In this document: positions 24,833 to 33,923 of the stretch, in pieces
How the letters are laid out: the number at the start of each line of letters is the position of its first letter
Numbering within the stretch: the stretch's first letter is position 1
From: Bacteroidales bacterium
GTDB lineage: Bacteria; Bacteroidota; Bacteroidia; Bacteroidales; UBA932
Direction of reading: 5' to 3'
DNA: 46,406 nt
Assembly: GCA_017959005.1 (NCBI GenBank)
Contig: JAGDBO010000016.1
Span: 1-46,406 of the forward strand
Position numbers and translations under genes: made by a program
The notes under the pieces: generated by a model
The model's input: only the letters and a program-made list of their open reading frames with translations
What the model was told of the DNA's origin: nothing
The model's database searches: none

Positions 24833-25222
24833 ATGGCAAAGAAAGTAGCTTCAAACAGAAAGAGAGTTGTAAAGGTAGATGCAGTGGGTCAGGCTCACAT
24901 CTCATCTACATTCAACAACGTTATAGTAACTCTGACCAATATGAAGGGTCAGGTTATCAGCTGGTCCTCAGCCGGTAAGATGGGCTTCAGAGGATCAAAG
25001 AAGAACACTCCTTATGCAGCTCAGGTTGCTGCTGAAGATTGTGCAAAGGTTGCATTCGACGCAGGTTTGCGTAAAGTGAGAGCTTTTGTAAAGGGTCCTG
25101 GTGCAGGCCGCGAGTCAGCTATCAGAACTATTCACAATGCAGGTATTGAGGTAACTGAAATCATTGACGTTACTCCACTTCCTCACAACGGTTGCAGACC
25201 AAAAGGTCGTCGTAGAGTTTAA
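24833..25222 (+). CDS. rpsK: 30S ribosomal protein S11
   Basis: 129 residues. Conserved [35 protein letters not shown] and the C-terminal [18 protein letters not shown]. It lies on the 30S platform near the Shine-Dalgarno helix. The asparagine-glycine of PHNG is the isoaspartate site in E. coli. Confidence 0.98.
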   Translation: MAKKVASNRKRVVKVDAVGQAHISSTFNNVIVTLTNMKGQVISWSSAGKMGFRGSKKNTPYAAQVAAEDCAKVAFDAGLRKVRAFVKGPGAGRESAIRTIHNAGIEVTEIIDVTPLPHNGCRPKGRRRV

Positions 25223-25242
25223 CTGATTAATCGTATAAGAAT

Positions 25243-25863
25243 ATGGCTAGATATACTGGACCAAAAACAAAGATTGCTCGCAAATTCGGTGAGCCTATTT
25301 ATGGACCTGACAAGGCCTATGAGAAGAGAGTTAGAGATAACAAGAACTACCCTTCAGGCCAGCACGGTGCAGCAAAGAAGAGAAAGAAAGTTTCAGAGTA
25401 CGGTACTCAGTTAAAGGAGAAAGAGAAAGTAAAGTATACTTACGGCGTTCTTGAGAGACAGTTCCGTAACCTCTATACTGAGGCTTCAAGGATGAAGGGA
25501 GTTAAGGGTACAAACCTTATCATGCTCCTTGAGTCCAGACTGGACAATATCGTCTACAGGCTTGGTATCGCTCCTACAAGAGCAGCTGCAAGACAGCTCG
25601 TAAGCCATCGTCACATTGTTCTCAACGGCGATGTTATGGGTATTCCTTCAGCTCACGTTAAACCTGGTGATGTAGTTGGAGTCAGAGAGAGATCAAAGAG
25701 TCTTGAGGTTGTGCAGGCTTCATTGGCTGCATCTCCGGCTCACTACTCTTGGCTCGAGTGGAACCCTGAGAAACTTGAGGGTAAATTCTTAAATTTGCCT
25801 GACAGAACAGAGATTCCTGAAAATATTAACGAGCAGCTGATCGTCGAGTTGTACTCTAAGTAA
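25243..25863 (+). CDS. rpsD: 30S ribosomal protein S4
   Basis: 206 residues, full length, with the S4 RNA-binding domain ([15 protein letters not shown], then [14 protein letters not shown]) at about residues 90-155. The N-terminus ([19 protein letters not shown]) has no cysteines at all, so it is the zinc-free type. It starts 16S rRNA folding and contributes to translation fidelity. Confidence 0.98.
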   Translation: MARYTGPKTKIARKFGEPIYGPDKAYEKRVRDNKNYPSGQHGAAKKRKKVSEYGTQLKEKEKVKYTYGVLERQFRNLYTEASRMKGVKGTNLIMLLESRLDNIVYRLGIAPTRAAARQLVSHRHIVLNGDVMGIPSAHVKPGDVVGVRERSKSLEVVQASLAASPAHYSWLEWNPEKLEGKFLNLPDRTEIPENINEQLIVELYSK

Positions 25864-25900
25864 CGGCTCGCCAATCCAATAACCCAAAAAACAAAATGTT

Positions 25901-26890
25901 ATGGCGATATTAGCATTTCAAAAACCCGACAAGCTTTTGGTACTCGAATCTACGGATACCTTTGGAAAGTTTGAGTTCAGACCACTCGAACCAAGATATG
26001 GAATTACCATTGGTAACGCTTTGAGAAGAGTGCTCTTGTCCTCCCTTGAAGGTTTCGCAATCACTTCCGTAAAGATAGAGGGTGTAGACCACGAGTTTGC
26101 AACCATCCACGGAGTTATTGAGGGAGTTATCGATATCATTCTCAACCTTAAGAAGGTTAGATTCAAGAGAATGATCGAGACTGAAGAAGGTGAGACCGTT
26201 ACACTTTCAATTGGGGGTAAGAAAGAGTTTACCGCCGAGGATATATCTAAGAAGCTCTCCTCTTTCAAGGTTCTCAACCCTGAGCAGCACATCTGCTCAA
26301 TGGAAGAGTCTGTTAAACTGGTGGTTACTTTGACCATCGGTAAGGGAAGAGGCTGGGTGCCTGCAGATGAGAACAAGAATGAGAATGCTCCTGTAGGAAC
26401 AATTGCAATAGACTCCATCTTCACTCCTATCGTGAATGTGAAGTACACTGTGGCTCCTTGCCGTATTGCACAGAAGACAGACTACGAGTCTCTCTCTCTG
26501 GAGATTACAACAGACGGTTCCATCAATCCGAAAGATGCTCTCTTGGAGGCAGCTAAGATTCTGATATATCACTTTATGCTCTTCTCAGAGGACAAACTTG
26601 AGATTGAGGACCCTGGTAAGACAGAGGAAAATTCTCTCAACGAGGACGATATGAGAATGAGACAGCTTCTGAACAACAAGCTTACAGATCAAGATCTTTC
26701 AGTAAGAGCTATCAACTGCCTCAAAGCAGCTGATATTGAGACCTTCGCAGACCTTGTATCTCACCAGAAGAGCGAGCTTATGAAGTTCAGAAACTTCGGT
26801 AAAAAGTCTATGACAGAGATAGAGGCACTTGTTGAGAAACACGGTCTCCGTTTCGGAATGGATATATCCAAGTATAAAATTGATAAATAG
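25901..26890 (+). CDS. rpoA: RNA polymerase alpha subunit
   Basis: 329 residues. The N-terminal domain (1 to about 235) has [21 protein letters not shown], the dimerisation and assembly signature. After an acidic linker, the C-terminal domain (about 255-329) has [20 protein letters not shown] and [13 protein letters not shown], which bind UP elements and activators. Usual order between rpsD and rplQ. Confidence 0.98.
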   Translation: MAILAFQKPDKLLVLESTDTFGKFEFRPLEPRYGITIGNALRRVLLSSLEGFAITSVKIEGVDHEFATIHGVIEGVIDIILNLKKVRFKRMIETEEGETVTLSIGGKKEFTAEDISKKLSSFKVLNPEQHICSMEESVKLVVTLTIGKGRGWVPADENKNENAPVGTIAIDSIFTPIVNVKYTVAPCRIAQKTDYESLSLEITTDGSINPKDALLEAAKILIYHFMLFSEDKLEIEDPGKTEENSLNEDDMRMRQLLNNKLTDQDLSVRAINCLKAADIETFADLVSHQKSELMKFRNFGKKSMTEIEALVEKHGLRFGMDISKYKIDK

Positions 26891-26898
26891 TTTAAGAA

Positions 26899-27396
26899 AT
26901 GAGACACAATAAGACAGTTAATCATCTTGGACGTAAGAGCGGACACCGTAAGGCAATGCTTTCAAATATGGCTTGCTCACTCATCATGAACAAGCACATT
27001 GAGACTACCCTTGCTAAGGCAAAAGTTCTCAGAACTTATGTTGAGCCGCTTATTACCAAGAGCAAGGACGACACTACAGCAAACCGCCGTGTCGTATTCA
27101 GCTATCTCAAGCAGAAAGAGGCTGTTACTGAGCTTTTCAGAACAATTGCACCTAAGGTTGCAGAGCGTCCTGGCGGATACACTCGTATCCTCAAGACAGG
27201 CTTCAGAGCAGGCGACGCTGCAGACATGGCTTACATTGAGTTGGTTGACTTCAGCGCAGCAGCTCCTCAGAAAGAGGCTAAGGCTGAGAAGAAGGCAACT
27301 ACCAGAAGAAGCCGTGCAAAGAAGGCCGCTCCAAAGGCTGAGGCTCCAAAGGCTGAGGCAAAAGAGGAGAAGGCAGAAGAGCCAAAAGCTGAATAA
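26899..27396 (+). CDS. rplQ: 50S ribosomal protein L17 with Ala/Lys/Glu-rich tail
   Basis: 165 residues. The core to about residue 120 is standard ([40 protein letters not shown]). The last 45 or so residues are a charged, low-complexity tail with repeated PKAEA and KAEE units, probably disordered. The tail is encoded by repeated AAGGCTGAG-type codons. L17 lies near the tunnel exit. Last gene of the operon; a terminator follows. Confidence 0.96.
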   Translation: MRHNKTVNHLGRKSGHRKAMLSNMACSLIMNKHIETTLAKAKVLRTYVEPLITKSKDDTTANRRVVFSYLKQKEAVTELFRTIAPKVAERPGGYTRILKTGFRAGDAADMAYIELVDFSAAAPQKEAKAEKKATTRRSRAKKAAPKAEAPKAEAKEEKAEEPKAE

Positions 27397-27427
27397 GGTA
27401 TACTAAACCTAACCTACAAAAAAAGAG

Positions 27428-27455
27428 GGGTTATCTTCACGATAACCCTTTTTTT
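27428..27455 (+). terminator. Intrinsic terminator of the ribosomal operon
   Basis: Perfect 8-bp stem GGGTTATC/GATAACCC around TTCAC, followed by seven T. It lies 31 bases past the rplQ stop. Confidence 0.92.
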
Positions 27456-27505
27456 GTGATTTGCTCCTCTTTTGCCGAAGAGAGCGCTGACCTTCAGCGG
27501 CCCCT

Positions 27506-28363
27506 CTATTTAGCAAAGTTGCGGGAAGCGAACGGGAGGGCGTTGCGAAGAGCAAGATGCCAATATTCCCAGTTGTGGACTCCGTTGTTGATGCGGAGTT
27601 CTGCTTTGATCTTCTTGTCTCTCATCTTCTGGTAGAGAAGAACGGAAAGGTCCATCAAGAAGTCATCATCTCCGCAATCTATGAACCACTTTACGGTTCT
27701 GAGTTTCTGTACTGTAGCATCGTCTGCCTTCTCTACAAAATCTATAGCTGAGTTGTCACATACGCTCTGGCAGACAATCAAAAGTTTGTCCTTCTTCTGG
27801 TTCTTACCGCCAACCTGTCCGGTCTTGTTGTCCAGCCAGGCGCTCATAGCGTAGCAGGAGGAGAACATATCCGGGTGTCTCTGGCAGTAAACAACGCTGC
27901 CGCCACCACCCATGGAGAGGCCCATAATAGCGCGGTGCTCTTTATCCCCCATTATTCTGTATTTTTTCTCCACCTCCGGCAGGAACTCCTGATAGAAGAA
28001 ATCCTCATAGGGCCAACCCTCTACGTTGAAATAACCGTTCTGGTAGTTTCTGACGTCTGACGCTCCTGCGTTAGGCATAACAATAACCATCTCGCAAGCC
28101 TCACCTGTGCCAATAAGCTCATCTGCAATAAGTTTCATACCACCGGACTTATCCCAGTTGGAATAGTTGCCGTAAAGTCCGTGGAGCAGATAGACCACAG
28201 GATACTGTTTTGCAGACTTTTCAAAGCCGGTAGGAAGATATACGTTGTACTTCTGCCAGCAGTTGAGTTTTTTACTGTAGATGCTGTCTGTTACTATCTT
28301 ACCTGCAGTGGCGCTGATGGAGATGCCAAGCAGCAGAATCAGAGAGAGAAAATATTTTTTCAT
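27506..28363 (-). CDS. Secreted esterase of the Esterase D/alpha-beta hydrolase family (copy 1)
   Basis: 285 residues from the ATG at 28363 that starts the signal peptide (MKKYFLSLILLLGISISATA). The fold is the Esterase PF00756 type: PVVYLLHGLYGNYSNWD, nucleophile elbow GLSMGGGG (about residue 155), an acid CGDDD (about 233) and catalytic His in GVHNWEYW (about 265). Relatives include tributyrin and feruloyl esterases and S-formylglutathione hydrolases; substrate unknown. The neighbour at 28394 is a paralog sharing most motifs and the C-terminal ALPFASRNF. Probably co-transcribed with it (30-base gap). Confidence 0.87.
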   Translation of the reverse strand: MKKYFLSLILLLGISISATAGKIVTDSIYSKKLNCWQKYNVYLPTGFEKSAKQYPVVYLLHGLYGNYSNWDKSGGMKLIADELIGTGEACEMVIVMPNAGASDVRNYQNGYFNVEGWPYEDFFYQEFLPEVEKKYRIMGDKEHRAIMGLSMGGGGSVVYCQRHPDMFSSCYAMSAWLDNKTGQVGGKNQKKDKLLIVCQSVCDNSAIDFVEKADDATVQKLRTVKWFIDCGDDDFLMDLSVLLYQKMRDKKIKAELRINNGVHNWEYWHLALRNALPFASRNFAK

Positions 28364-28393
28364 AATCTTGGTAATTATCAATGTTTTAGTTTG

Positions 28394-29248
28394 TTACTTG
28401 CTGAAGTTTCTGGAAGCAAAAGGTAGAGCCAGTTTGAGAGCGGTATGCCAATATTCCCAGTTGTGGCCGCTGTTGCGAACACGGAATTCCGCCTTGATTT
28501 TCTTATCTCGCATCTTCTGGTAGAAGAGTACGTTCTGGTCCAAAAGATGATCCTCGTCTCCGCAATCTATGAACCATTTGATGCTGCGGAGGTTTTTAAC
28601 GGTGTTCTCGTCTGCTTTCTCCACAAAAGCAATGGCTGAGTTCTCCCTTACGCTTCTGTTAAGCATATAGAGCATATTTCCCTGGCGAGCCTTCTCTTCA
28701 TTGAGATTCTCGGTGTCCAGCCAGGCGCTCATAGCATAGCAGGAGGAGAACATATCCGGGTGCTTCTGGCAGTAAACCGTACAACCTCCTCCACCCATTG
28801 AGAGGCCCATAATTGAGCGATGCCCCTTATCTCCCTTGATGCGGTACTTCTTCTCCACCTCTGGCATAAACTCCTGGAAGAAAAAGTCTTCATATCTCCA
28901 GCCCGGCACGTTGAAATAACCGTTCTGCACTTTGTATATGTCATAGTCTCCCGCCGTTGGCATCACGATGACCATTGGGCAAGACTCGCCGCTTTTAATC
29001 TGCTCATCTGCAACGAGTTTCATTCTGCCCATCTTATCCCAGTCCTCGTATGCTCCATACATACCGTGGAGCAGATAGACCACCGGATATTGCTCATTTG
29101 ACTGATCAAAACCATCCGGAAGATAGACGTTATACTTGATTGTGAAATTTAGGATGTTGCTCTTGATTGAGTCTGTAACAATCTTACCTGCATTGGCTCC
29201 AACTACAGAACAAGCAAGCAAAATCAATGGAAGAAGAATCTTTTTCAT
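28394..29248 (-). CDS. Secreted esterase of the Esterase D/alpha-beta hydrolase family (copy 2)
   Basis: 284 residues with an N-terminal signal (MKKILLPLILLACSVVGANA). Catalytic elements match copy 1: LLHGMYGAYEDWDK, GLSMGGGG nucleophile, CGDEDH acid, SGHNWEYW His. The two proteins align almost without gaps over the whole length and clearly arose by tandem duplication; the main differences are around residues 180-200. A perfect TATCTTTG -7 box (29264-29271) lies just upstream inside the end of the previous gene, so the esterase pair has its own promoter. Confidence 0.87.
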   Translation of the reverse strand: MKKILLPLILLACSVVGANAGKIVTDSIKSNILNFTIKYNVYLPDGFDQSNEQYPVVYLLHGMYGAYEDWDKMGRMKLVADEQIKSGESCPMVIVMPTAGDYDIYKVQNGYFNVPGWRYEDFFFQEFMPEVEKKYRIKGDKGHRSIMGLSMGGGGCTVYCQKHPDMFSSCYAMSAWLDTENLNEEKARQGNMLYMLNRSVRENSAIAFVEKADENTVKNLRSIKWFIDCGDEDHLLDQNVLFYQKMRDKKIKAEFRVRNSGHNWEYWHTALKLALPFASRNFSK

Positions 29249-29260
29249 AACAGGTGGTTT

Positions 29261-30136
29261 TTACAAAGATAGTGAAAATTTCCAGAGCTTGGAGTGGCGG
29301 GGTTGCTTTGGGGTATGGAAGATTACATAGACCCAATTGCCGTGAATGTCAAGCCCTTCCGGCTCATCAAAAAGAGCGTTGAGGTTCTGGGTACGTTCAA
29401 TCTGTTTGGTTTTAAGGTTCACAATATGGAGGAGTCTGTCATAAGGAGGATAGCCGTCCGGAAGAAAGGCATAGTCTCCCATCACAAAACTTCCCTGCCA
29501 AATGTTGATACCCTCTTCAATGCGTGTAACATCCAACACATCTGCATCTTTCAGATGTACTTCCCCGTTGGCGTCAGAGTCTTTGAGTTTAGGCATCTTG
29601 AACTTTTTCAGAATCTTGAACTTGCCGTTTATACCGCCGAACGTATAAATGAAACCGTTCTTAACGTCTGCACACCAGTCAATTGAACCGGGGTAATCCG
29701 TTCCCTCATAGTAAATCTTCTGAACAATTTTTCCGCGGCCGTTATTGATATCAGTTACAAGACAGGCATGTTTTCCCCTGCACTCGGAGACGTAAAGCAG
29801 AGGTAATTTATCTTTCTTGGAAAATTTCTCTTTACCAAAGAAGGCGTTGTTGCAATGAGAGTTGTTGCCCTCCATCATAAAGGCGGAAACCAGCGTTTTC
29901 TTCTTCATGTCAAATATGCAGCACATGCCCTTATCATGCAGAACCACAGCATATTGCTTATACATTGCAAATCCCTGGGTTGAGCCCTTTACTTTTACGC
30001 TGTCCGGTGTCCAATCTGCAAAATCACAGACAAACTCCGCGGTAAGAGGTACCTTTGCAGCATCCTTAATCTTTACCTGCGCAGTTGCTAAACAACCTGC
30101 AAACATCAACAGTGCAACAATCCAAAATCTTTTCAT
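29261..30136 (-). CDS. Secreted protein, probably a beta-propeller; function unknown
   Basis: 291 residues with a cleavable signal ending CLATAQ. No family is recognised with confidence. Repeated strand-turn patterns (YAVVLHDKGMCCIFDMKKK, LLYVSECRGKHACLVTDINNG, GFIYTFGGINGKFKIL) and an ending of EGLDIHGNWVYVIFHT suggest a six- or seven-bladed propeller related to secreted lactonase/YncE-like proteins. Four to five Cys are present. It lies 6 bases after the GSCFA gene and is probably in the queG-GSCFA unit. Confidence 0.65.
   Translation of the reverse strand: MKRFWIVALLMFAGCLATAQVKIKDAAKVPLTAEFVCDFADWTPDSVKVKGSTQGFAMYKQYAVVLHDKGMCCIFDMKKKTLVSAFMMEGNNSHCNNAFFGKEKFSKKDKLPLLYVSECRGKHACLVTDINNGRGKIVQKIYYEGTDYPGSIDWCADVKNGFIYTFGGINGKFKILKKFKMPKLKDSDANGEVHLKDADVLDVTRIEEGINIWQGSFVMGDYAFLPDGYPPYDRLLHIVNLKTKQIERTQNLNALFDEPEGLDIHGNWVYVIFHTPKQPRHSKLWKFSLSL
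29264..29271 (-). promoter_or_regulatory. -7 box for the esterase pair
   Basis: Perfect TATCTTTG on the minus strand, 15 bases before the copy 2 ATG at 29248. It overlaps the 3' end of the neighbouring gene (29261-30136). Leader about 10 bases. Confidence 0.65.
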
Positions 30137-30142
30137 ATCAAA

Positions 30143-31039
30143 CTATTTTTGTATGTGGTGAGATGCTTTGTATTTTTTGATTTCTTCCGCCATTCTTGAG
30201 TGGCACTCGGGATTAATGCGGCTCTCTGTAAAGCGCTCAAATATATACCTTTGCGCCACCTCTGAAGGATGAGTCATATCCTCCGCGTACCAGCGGTAAT
30301 CTCTCAGTTCATCCATCATAATTTCGTATGACGGGAAGTACTCCAATGCTCTGGTTCTATCCTCTTTAATTGCACCGTCTATTGCAACAAGCAGCGTAGC
30401 TTTGCTTACCTTGTTACCGTGAGCTCCGTCCGCCAGGTGACGTATAGGACTAACGTTCAGTATGATGCGTTTCTTTGGAAAGAGCTCTGCAATTTGAAGA
30501 AGAAGCCCCTTCTGCTCATCTGCAGATATGAACTCTCTAACAAACTCACCTGCAGGCCTTTTATGACAGTTAGACACAACAAAGTTTGTGTTCTTGAGTT
30601 TGAAGACAAAGGATGTTCCCAGCGTAATTATCAGAGTATCCGCCTTATACAAAAACTCGGATGAGGCCTCCAACTCTGCGTTTGCTTTCTTTAGAAAATC
30701 ATCTGCAGTAAAACCCTCCGCCTCTTTCAATCCGCACCTTGAGTGATGAGCCCATGTCACAAACCTTCCGTCCGGACGCAGAAAGACATCACCCTTTGTA
30801 AACATCGGATTGTCAGCGCTTCTGACAACGCCGCACACTGCCGCCATTCTTACCAGAGAATTGTAGACGGAGCAGACGTTGTAGAGAGTTCCGAAGGGAT
30901 TTACCATACAGTCAAAGCCGTACATCTTCATCATCTCTCCCATATTATCAGCAAAGCAACTTCCAAGTGTCAGAATCTTGCTTGAGTAGTCTATCTGTTT
31001 CTCTGAAACGGGAATATCTACAGGTGTAATTATTTTCAT
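30143..31039 (-). CDS. GSCFA domain protein
   Basis: 298 residues. The LGSCFADNMGEMM motif near residue 27 is the one the GSCFA family (PF08885) is named for; NPFGTLYN and a C-terminal DDMTHPSEVAQRYIFERF (Asp-x2-His) complete an SGNH-hydrolase-like pattern. Activity is unknown, possibly on an acyl or acetyl ester of glycans. It overlaps the queG stop by four bases (ATGA), so it is translationally coupled. Confidence 0.88.
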   Translation of the reverse strand: MKIITPVDIPVSEKQIDYSSKILTLGSCFADNMGEMMKMYGFDCMVNPFGTLYNVCSVYNSLVRMAAVCGVVRSADNPMFTKGDVFLRPDGRFVTWAHHSRCGLKEAEGFTADDFLKKANAELEASSEFLYKADTLIITLGTSFVFKLKNTNFVVSNCHKRPAGEFVREFISADEQKGLLLQIAELFPKKRIILNVSPIRHLADGAHGNKVSKATLLVAIDGAIKEDRTRALEYFPSYEIMMDELRDYRWYAEDMTHPSEVAQRYIFERFTESRINPECHSRMAEEIKKYKASHHIQK

Positions 31040-31989
31040 CTCAGTATGTTTTGTTTTATCTTTTTTAATCCTGCTCTTTTAAGCGGGGAGTCTTTAAACA
31101 GGGTGTTAAACTCCTCTTCGCTAAGATTGTTCCAATACTCTTCCGTGCTGTTTTCCAATAGTTTGCGGTTAACGTTAAACTCCTCCCAACCCGGCAGATT
31201 GAACTTGTTCCAAGGACAGGCATTGGTGCAGTCATCACAGCCGAATATCCACTTTTCTGTTTCAACGCTCTTCTCCCTTACAGGCTCTTCCGTCAGTGGT
31301 TCCTCTATTGTCTTGTAGGAAAGACATTTAGAAGCGTCTATCTTATTGGGTGCATAGAGCGCCTTCTGAGAGCAAGCATCCAAACATCTTGTACAGTTTC
31401 CACAACCAATTGAGGGTGAGAGTATTTCAGACTGCGGCAGTTCCGCAGTGGTAATGATTATTCCAATGAAGTTCTTGATTCCTACCTTGGGACTGATCAA
31501 AAAGTTGTTCTTCCCAATAAAGCCCAATCCGGCTCTTACTCCCCAGGCTCTCTCCATAACTGGTGCGGAATCCGTAAAGACACGACTTGCGGCACCTACC
31601 TCATTTTTAAGGAGTTGTGCAACTATGTAAAGTTTGTTTTTGATGACGGAATGGTAATCCGTTCCGTATGCAAACTGTGAGATTTTAAGCCCAGGAGCAA
31701 CATTATTCTTTTCTGCTCTCTCTGTTTTTGAAGAGAAGGGTGCCAAAAAGACAATCACGCTCTTTGCCCCCTCCACCAGAAGAGAGGGGTCCATCCTCTT
31801 GTCAAAGTTGCGGCTCAGATACTCCATACGCCCAAAATGGCCCAGCCTCTCTGCCTCCAGAAAACGACTCTCCTCTAGGGAATCCGTGAGGGAGTGCACC
31901 CGGGCAAAGCCAACGTCTGCAAAGCCGAGCTCCTCTGCCAGGAGTTGGATTCTCTCTTTGAGTTGCTCTTTTGAGATTGCAGGCGTCAT
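31036..31989 (-). CDS. queG: Epoxyqueuosine reductase QueG
   Basis: 317 residues. It catalyses the last step of queuosine formation in tRNA using cobalamin and two [4Fe-4S] clusters. Evidence: the FTDSAPVMERAWGVRAGLGF segment with the catalytic Asp near residue 142, ferredoxin-like CGNCTRCLDAC (about 201-211), and CDDCTNACPWN (about 252-262). Length is at the short end of the family, without the C-terminal HEAT-like extension. Tgt, the earlier pathway enzyme, is at 36121-37257. Confidence 0.93.
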   Translation of the reverse strand: MTPAISKEQLKERIQLLAEELGFADVGFARVHSLTDSLEESRFLEAERLGHFGRMEYLSRNFDKRMDPSLLVEGAKSVIVFLAPFSSKTERAEKNNVAPGLKISQFAYGTDYHSVIKNKLYIVAQLLKNEVGAASRVFTDSAPVMERAWGVRAGLGFIGKNNFLISPKVGIKNFIGIIITTAELPQSEILSPSIGCGNCTRCLDACSQKALYAPNKIDASKCLSYKTIEEPLTEEPVREKSVETEKWIFGCDDCTNACPWNKFNLPGWEEFNVNRKLLENSTEEYWNNLSEEEFNTLFKDSPLKRAGLKKIKQNILR

Positions 31990-32036
31990 CTACTCTAATA
32001 CTTAAAATTCTCTTGCAAGTTAAGACATTTTTCTTT

Positions 32037-32044
32037 TAAATTTG
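32037..32044 (+). promoter_or_regulatory. -7 box for the epimerase gene
   Basis: Perfect TAAATTTG; TTG at 32013-32015 lies 21 bases upstream, slightly long for a -33 element. The leader to ATG 32092 is about 43 bases. Confidence 0.6.
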
Positions 32045-32091
32045 TGGGAAATAAGCAACAATTGCTTTGAAGTTTAAAATTTGGAGACAGA

Positions 32092-33054
32092 ATGAAAAAG
32101 ATATTGGTAGTAGGCGCCGGCGGGCAGATTGGAACTGAACTGGTTCCTCATCTTCAGAAAAAGTATGGAGAGGAGAACGTTATTGCCGGTGAGGTAAGAG
32201 AAGAGGTAGTAAAGAAACTCTCTGAAAAATGCATCGCGATAAAACTGGATGCTCTTGATTTTCAGGGTTATGGAGAGGCTATTAAAAAGTATCAGATAGA
32301 CGGTATTTACAACCTGGTTGCGCTGCTTTCTGCAAAGGGAGAACTCAATCCGGACCTGGCTTGGAAGATCAATATGGGAGCTCTTTTGAACTCTCTCAAC
32401 CTTGCCCGCGAGTTTAAGTGCGCGCTCTTTACCCCTTCATCCATAGGCGCTTTCGGCAGCAACACCCCTCATCAGATGACTCCTCAGGATACCATTATGA
32501 GGCCGGATACCATCTACGGAGTATGCAAAGTTTCCGGAGAACTTCTCAGCGATTATTACTTTAAGAGATTCGGTGTAGATACCCGCAGCGTACGCTTCCC
32601 TGGCATTATCTCCAACGGTTGCATGCCTGGCGGCGGTACAACAGATTACGCAGTCGAGGTCTTCTATGAGGCTGTAAAGAACGGCAGATACACTTGCACC
32701 GTTCCTTCAGACGCCTATATGGATATGCTCTATATGCCTGATGCACTGGAAGCTACAACTCAGCTGATGGAGGCGGATCCTTCCAAACTCATCCACCGCA
32801 ACAGTTTCAACATTGCCTCAATGAGCTTCACTCCGGAGCAGCTCTTCACTGAAATTAAAAAGAGAATCCCTTCATTCACCTGGGATTATAACATAGACCC
32901 TGTAAAGGCCGCCATTGCAGCAAGTTGGCCTGATGTAATGGATGACAGTTGCGCCCGTAACGAGTGGGGCTGGAATCCAAAGTGGGGCCTGGGTGAGATG
33001 ATAGATGATATGCTCAAGGTCTGCAAGGAAAAACTTGCCAGAGGGGAGTACTAA
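32092..33054 (+). CDS. NAD-dependent epimerase/L-threonine 3-dehydrogenase type
   Basis: 320 residues, extended SDR. NAD-binding GAGGQIG at residues 8-14, acidic residue after strand 2, and the catalytic TPSSIGAFG with YGVCK (Tyr-x3-Lys, about residues 143-147). GVDTRSVRFPGIIS and the DMLYMPDALEA end match the epimerase-like L-threonine dehydrogenases that oxidise threonine to 2-amino-3-ketobutyrate. A kbl partner is not adjacent, so the substrate is inferred only from the subfamily signature. Confidence 0.85.
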   Translation: MKKILVVGAGGQIGTELVPHLQKKYGEENVIAGEVREEVVKKLSEKCIAIKLDALDFQGYGEAIKKYQIDGIYNLVALLSAKGELNPDLAWKINMGALLNSLNLAREFKCALFTPSSIGAFGSNTPHQMTPQDTIMRPDTIYGVCKVSGELLSDYYFKRFGVDTRSVRFPGIISNGCMPGGGTTDYAVEVFYEAVKNGRYTCTVPSDAYMDMLYMPDALEATTQLMEADPSKLIHRNSFNIASMSFTPEQLFTEIKKRIPSFTWDYNIDPVKAAIAASWPDVMDDSCARNEWGWNPKWGLGEMIDDMLKVCKEKLARGEY

Positions 33055-33123
33055 TCCGTTCGCTTCTCGCAACTTCTCCAAGTAGTTTTTTTTGACGTAA
33101 ACAAGATTAATTGATGAGTATTA

Positions 33124-33155
33124 TTTGGAGTTGTGATATTTTTGTTATACATTTG
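33124..33155 (+). promoter_or_regulatory. Consensus promoter of the toxin-antitoxin pair
   Basis: TTTG (33124-33127), 20 bases, TACATTTG (33148-33155). Both elements match the phylum consensus. Expected start near 33160, so the ATG at 33163 would be nearly leaderless and the ATG at 33175 would have about 15 bases of leader. Confidence 0.78.
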
Positions 33156-33174
33156 CGTTACTATGCATAACACT

Positions 33175-33420
33175 ATGGGAACAACAGTAACAAAAGTACA
33201 AACAGCATTTCGTTTAGACGAAGAACTTTTAAATAAGCTTAAGGTCAAAGCCAAAAAGGAAAATAGGAGTCTGAACAACTATGTAGAAACCAAATTAATG
33301 GAGGTTGCCTACGATGAGCCAAACGAAGAGACAATAGCCGCAATTAACGAGGTTAAAAGCGGTAAAAAACTGGAAAAATTAGATTTACAAAAGTTTAAGG
33401 AGTTTTTAGAGGCGCTTTGA
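33175..33420 (+). CDS. Antitoxin of a YafQ-type pair, ribbon-helix-helix like
   Basis: 81 residues from ATG 33175 (an ATG four codons earlier at 33163 is also possible). Residues about 9-45 (QTAFRLDEELLNKLKVKAKK, then RSLNNYVE) look like a ribbon-helix-helix DNA-binding domain. The C-terminus (EVKSGKKLEKLDLQKFKEFL) is the usual toxin-binding tail in this phylum. It would neutralise the toxin and repress the shared promoter. Two bases separate it from the toxin. Confidence 0.82.
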   Translation: MGTTVTKVQTAFRLDEELLNKLKVKAKKENRSLNNYVETKLMEVAYDEPNEETIAAINEVKSGKKLEKLDLQKFKEFLEAL

Positions 33421-33422
33421 TT

Positions 33423-33695
33423 ATGTGGGAGATCGTTTATTCGGGAAGATTCAAGAAAGATCTTAAGAAATATAAAAATCAAGAAGACAAGATAGAGGCT
33501 CTTCAAAATGTTCTCTTACAATTGCAAGAAAGAGGAATGGTAGACGATGAATACCGCCCCCACGCCTTGCTTGGAAACTACAAAGGTCTTTTAGAATGTC
33601 ATATACAAAACGATTTCCTTTTAATCTGGTCTGATGAAACAGAACATAAAATCTGCCTCATCAGACTGGGCTCTCATTCAGAACTTTTTAAATAA
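33423..33695 (+). CDS. YafQ/RelE-family mRNA interferase toxin
   Basis: 90 residues from ATG 33423; an in-frame TTG at 33417 is less likely. The sequence FKKDLKKYKNQ, then RPHALLGNYKG, ECHIQNDFLLIW and RLGSHSELF contains the three His and the Asp expected for YafQ-type ribosome-dependent RNases. The RPHxLxG and ECHI segments are the clearest markers. Organised as antitoxin-toxin, the typical order. Confidence 0.87.
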   Translation: MWEIVYSGRFKKDLKKYKNQEDKIEALQNVLLQLQERGMVDDEYRPHALLGNYKGLLECHIQNDFLLIWSDETEHKICLIRLGSHSELFK

Positions 33696-33713
33696 AATCA
33701 CAACTTGTTCTTT

Positions 33714-33730
33714 TTACGGAATCTCCGTAA
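33714..33730. repeat. Small perfect inverted repeat
   Basis: TTACGGA-ATC-TCCGTAA, 7-base arms, just after the toxin stop. It may stabilise the toxin-antitoxin mRNA end or be a binding site; there is no T tract on the right. Confidence 0.5.
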
Positions 33731-33755
33731 CTTGCAGACAACTTTTTCCAATTTT

Positions 33756-33893
33756 ATGAAAAGAATAACTGCATCTTCGTTGTTTCTAATTATTTCTTAT
33801 TTGGCTTTTGCCCAAACTTCTGTTCACTATGCCTATGACACAAATGGTCCTTTAGGCTTATACTGCTATAAAGACTGCTCGAGAAACAACTAA
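33756..33893 (+). pseudogene. Truncated secreted gene, RHS-like start
   Basis: 45 codons from ATG 33756: a good signal peptide (MKRITASSLFLIISYLAFAQ) followed by VHYAYDTNG. In Bacteroidota, secreted proteins often continue from QTSVxYxYDxNG with NRI and a long RHS-like or other exported body. Here the frame goes to unrelated sequence and stops. Other frames nearby have no clear continuation. I read this as the broken start of a larger secreted gene, left at the edge of the toxin-antitoxin/Fic island; it could also be a real small secreted peptide. Confidence 0.45.
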
Positions 33894-33923
33894 GACGGGA
33901 CCTTACGATAACTTTTAGAAATA

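Noticed and set aside
16775-27406. Antisense and alternate-frame ORFs within the ribosomal genes
   Set aside because: All lie within genes of certain identity and show no independent start signals or known domains.
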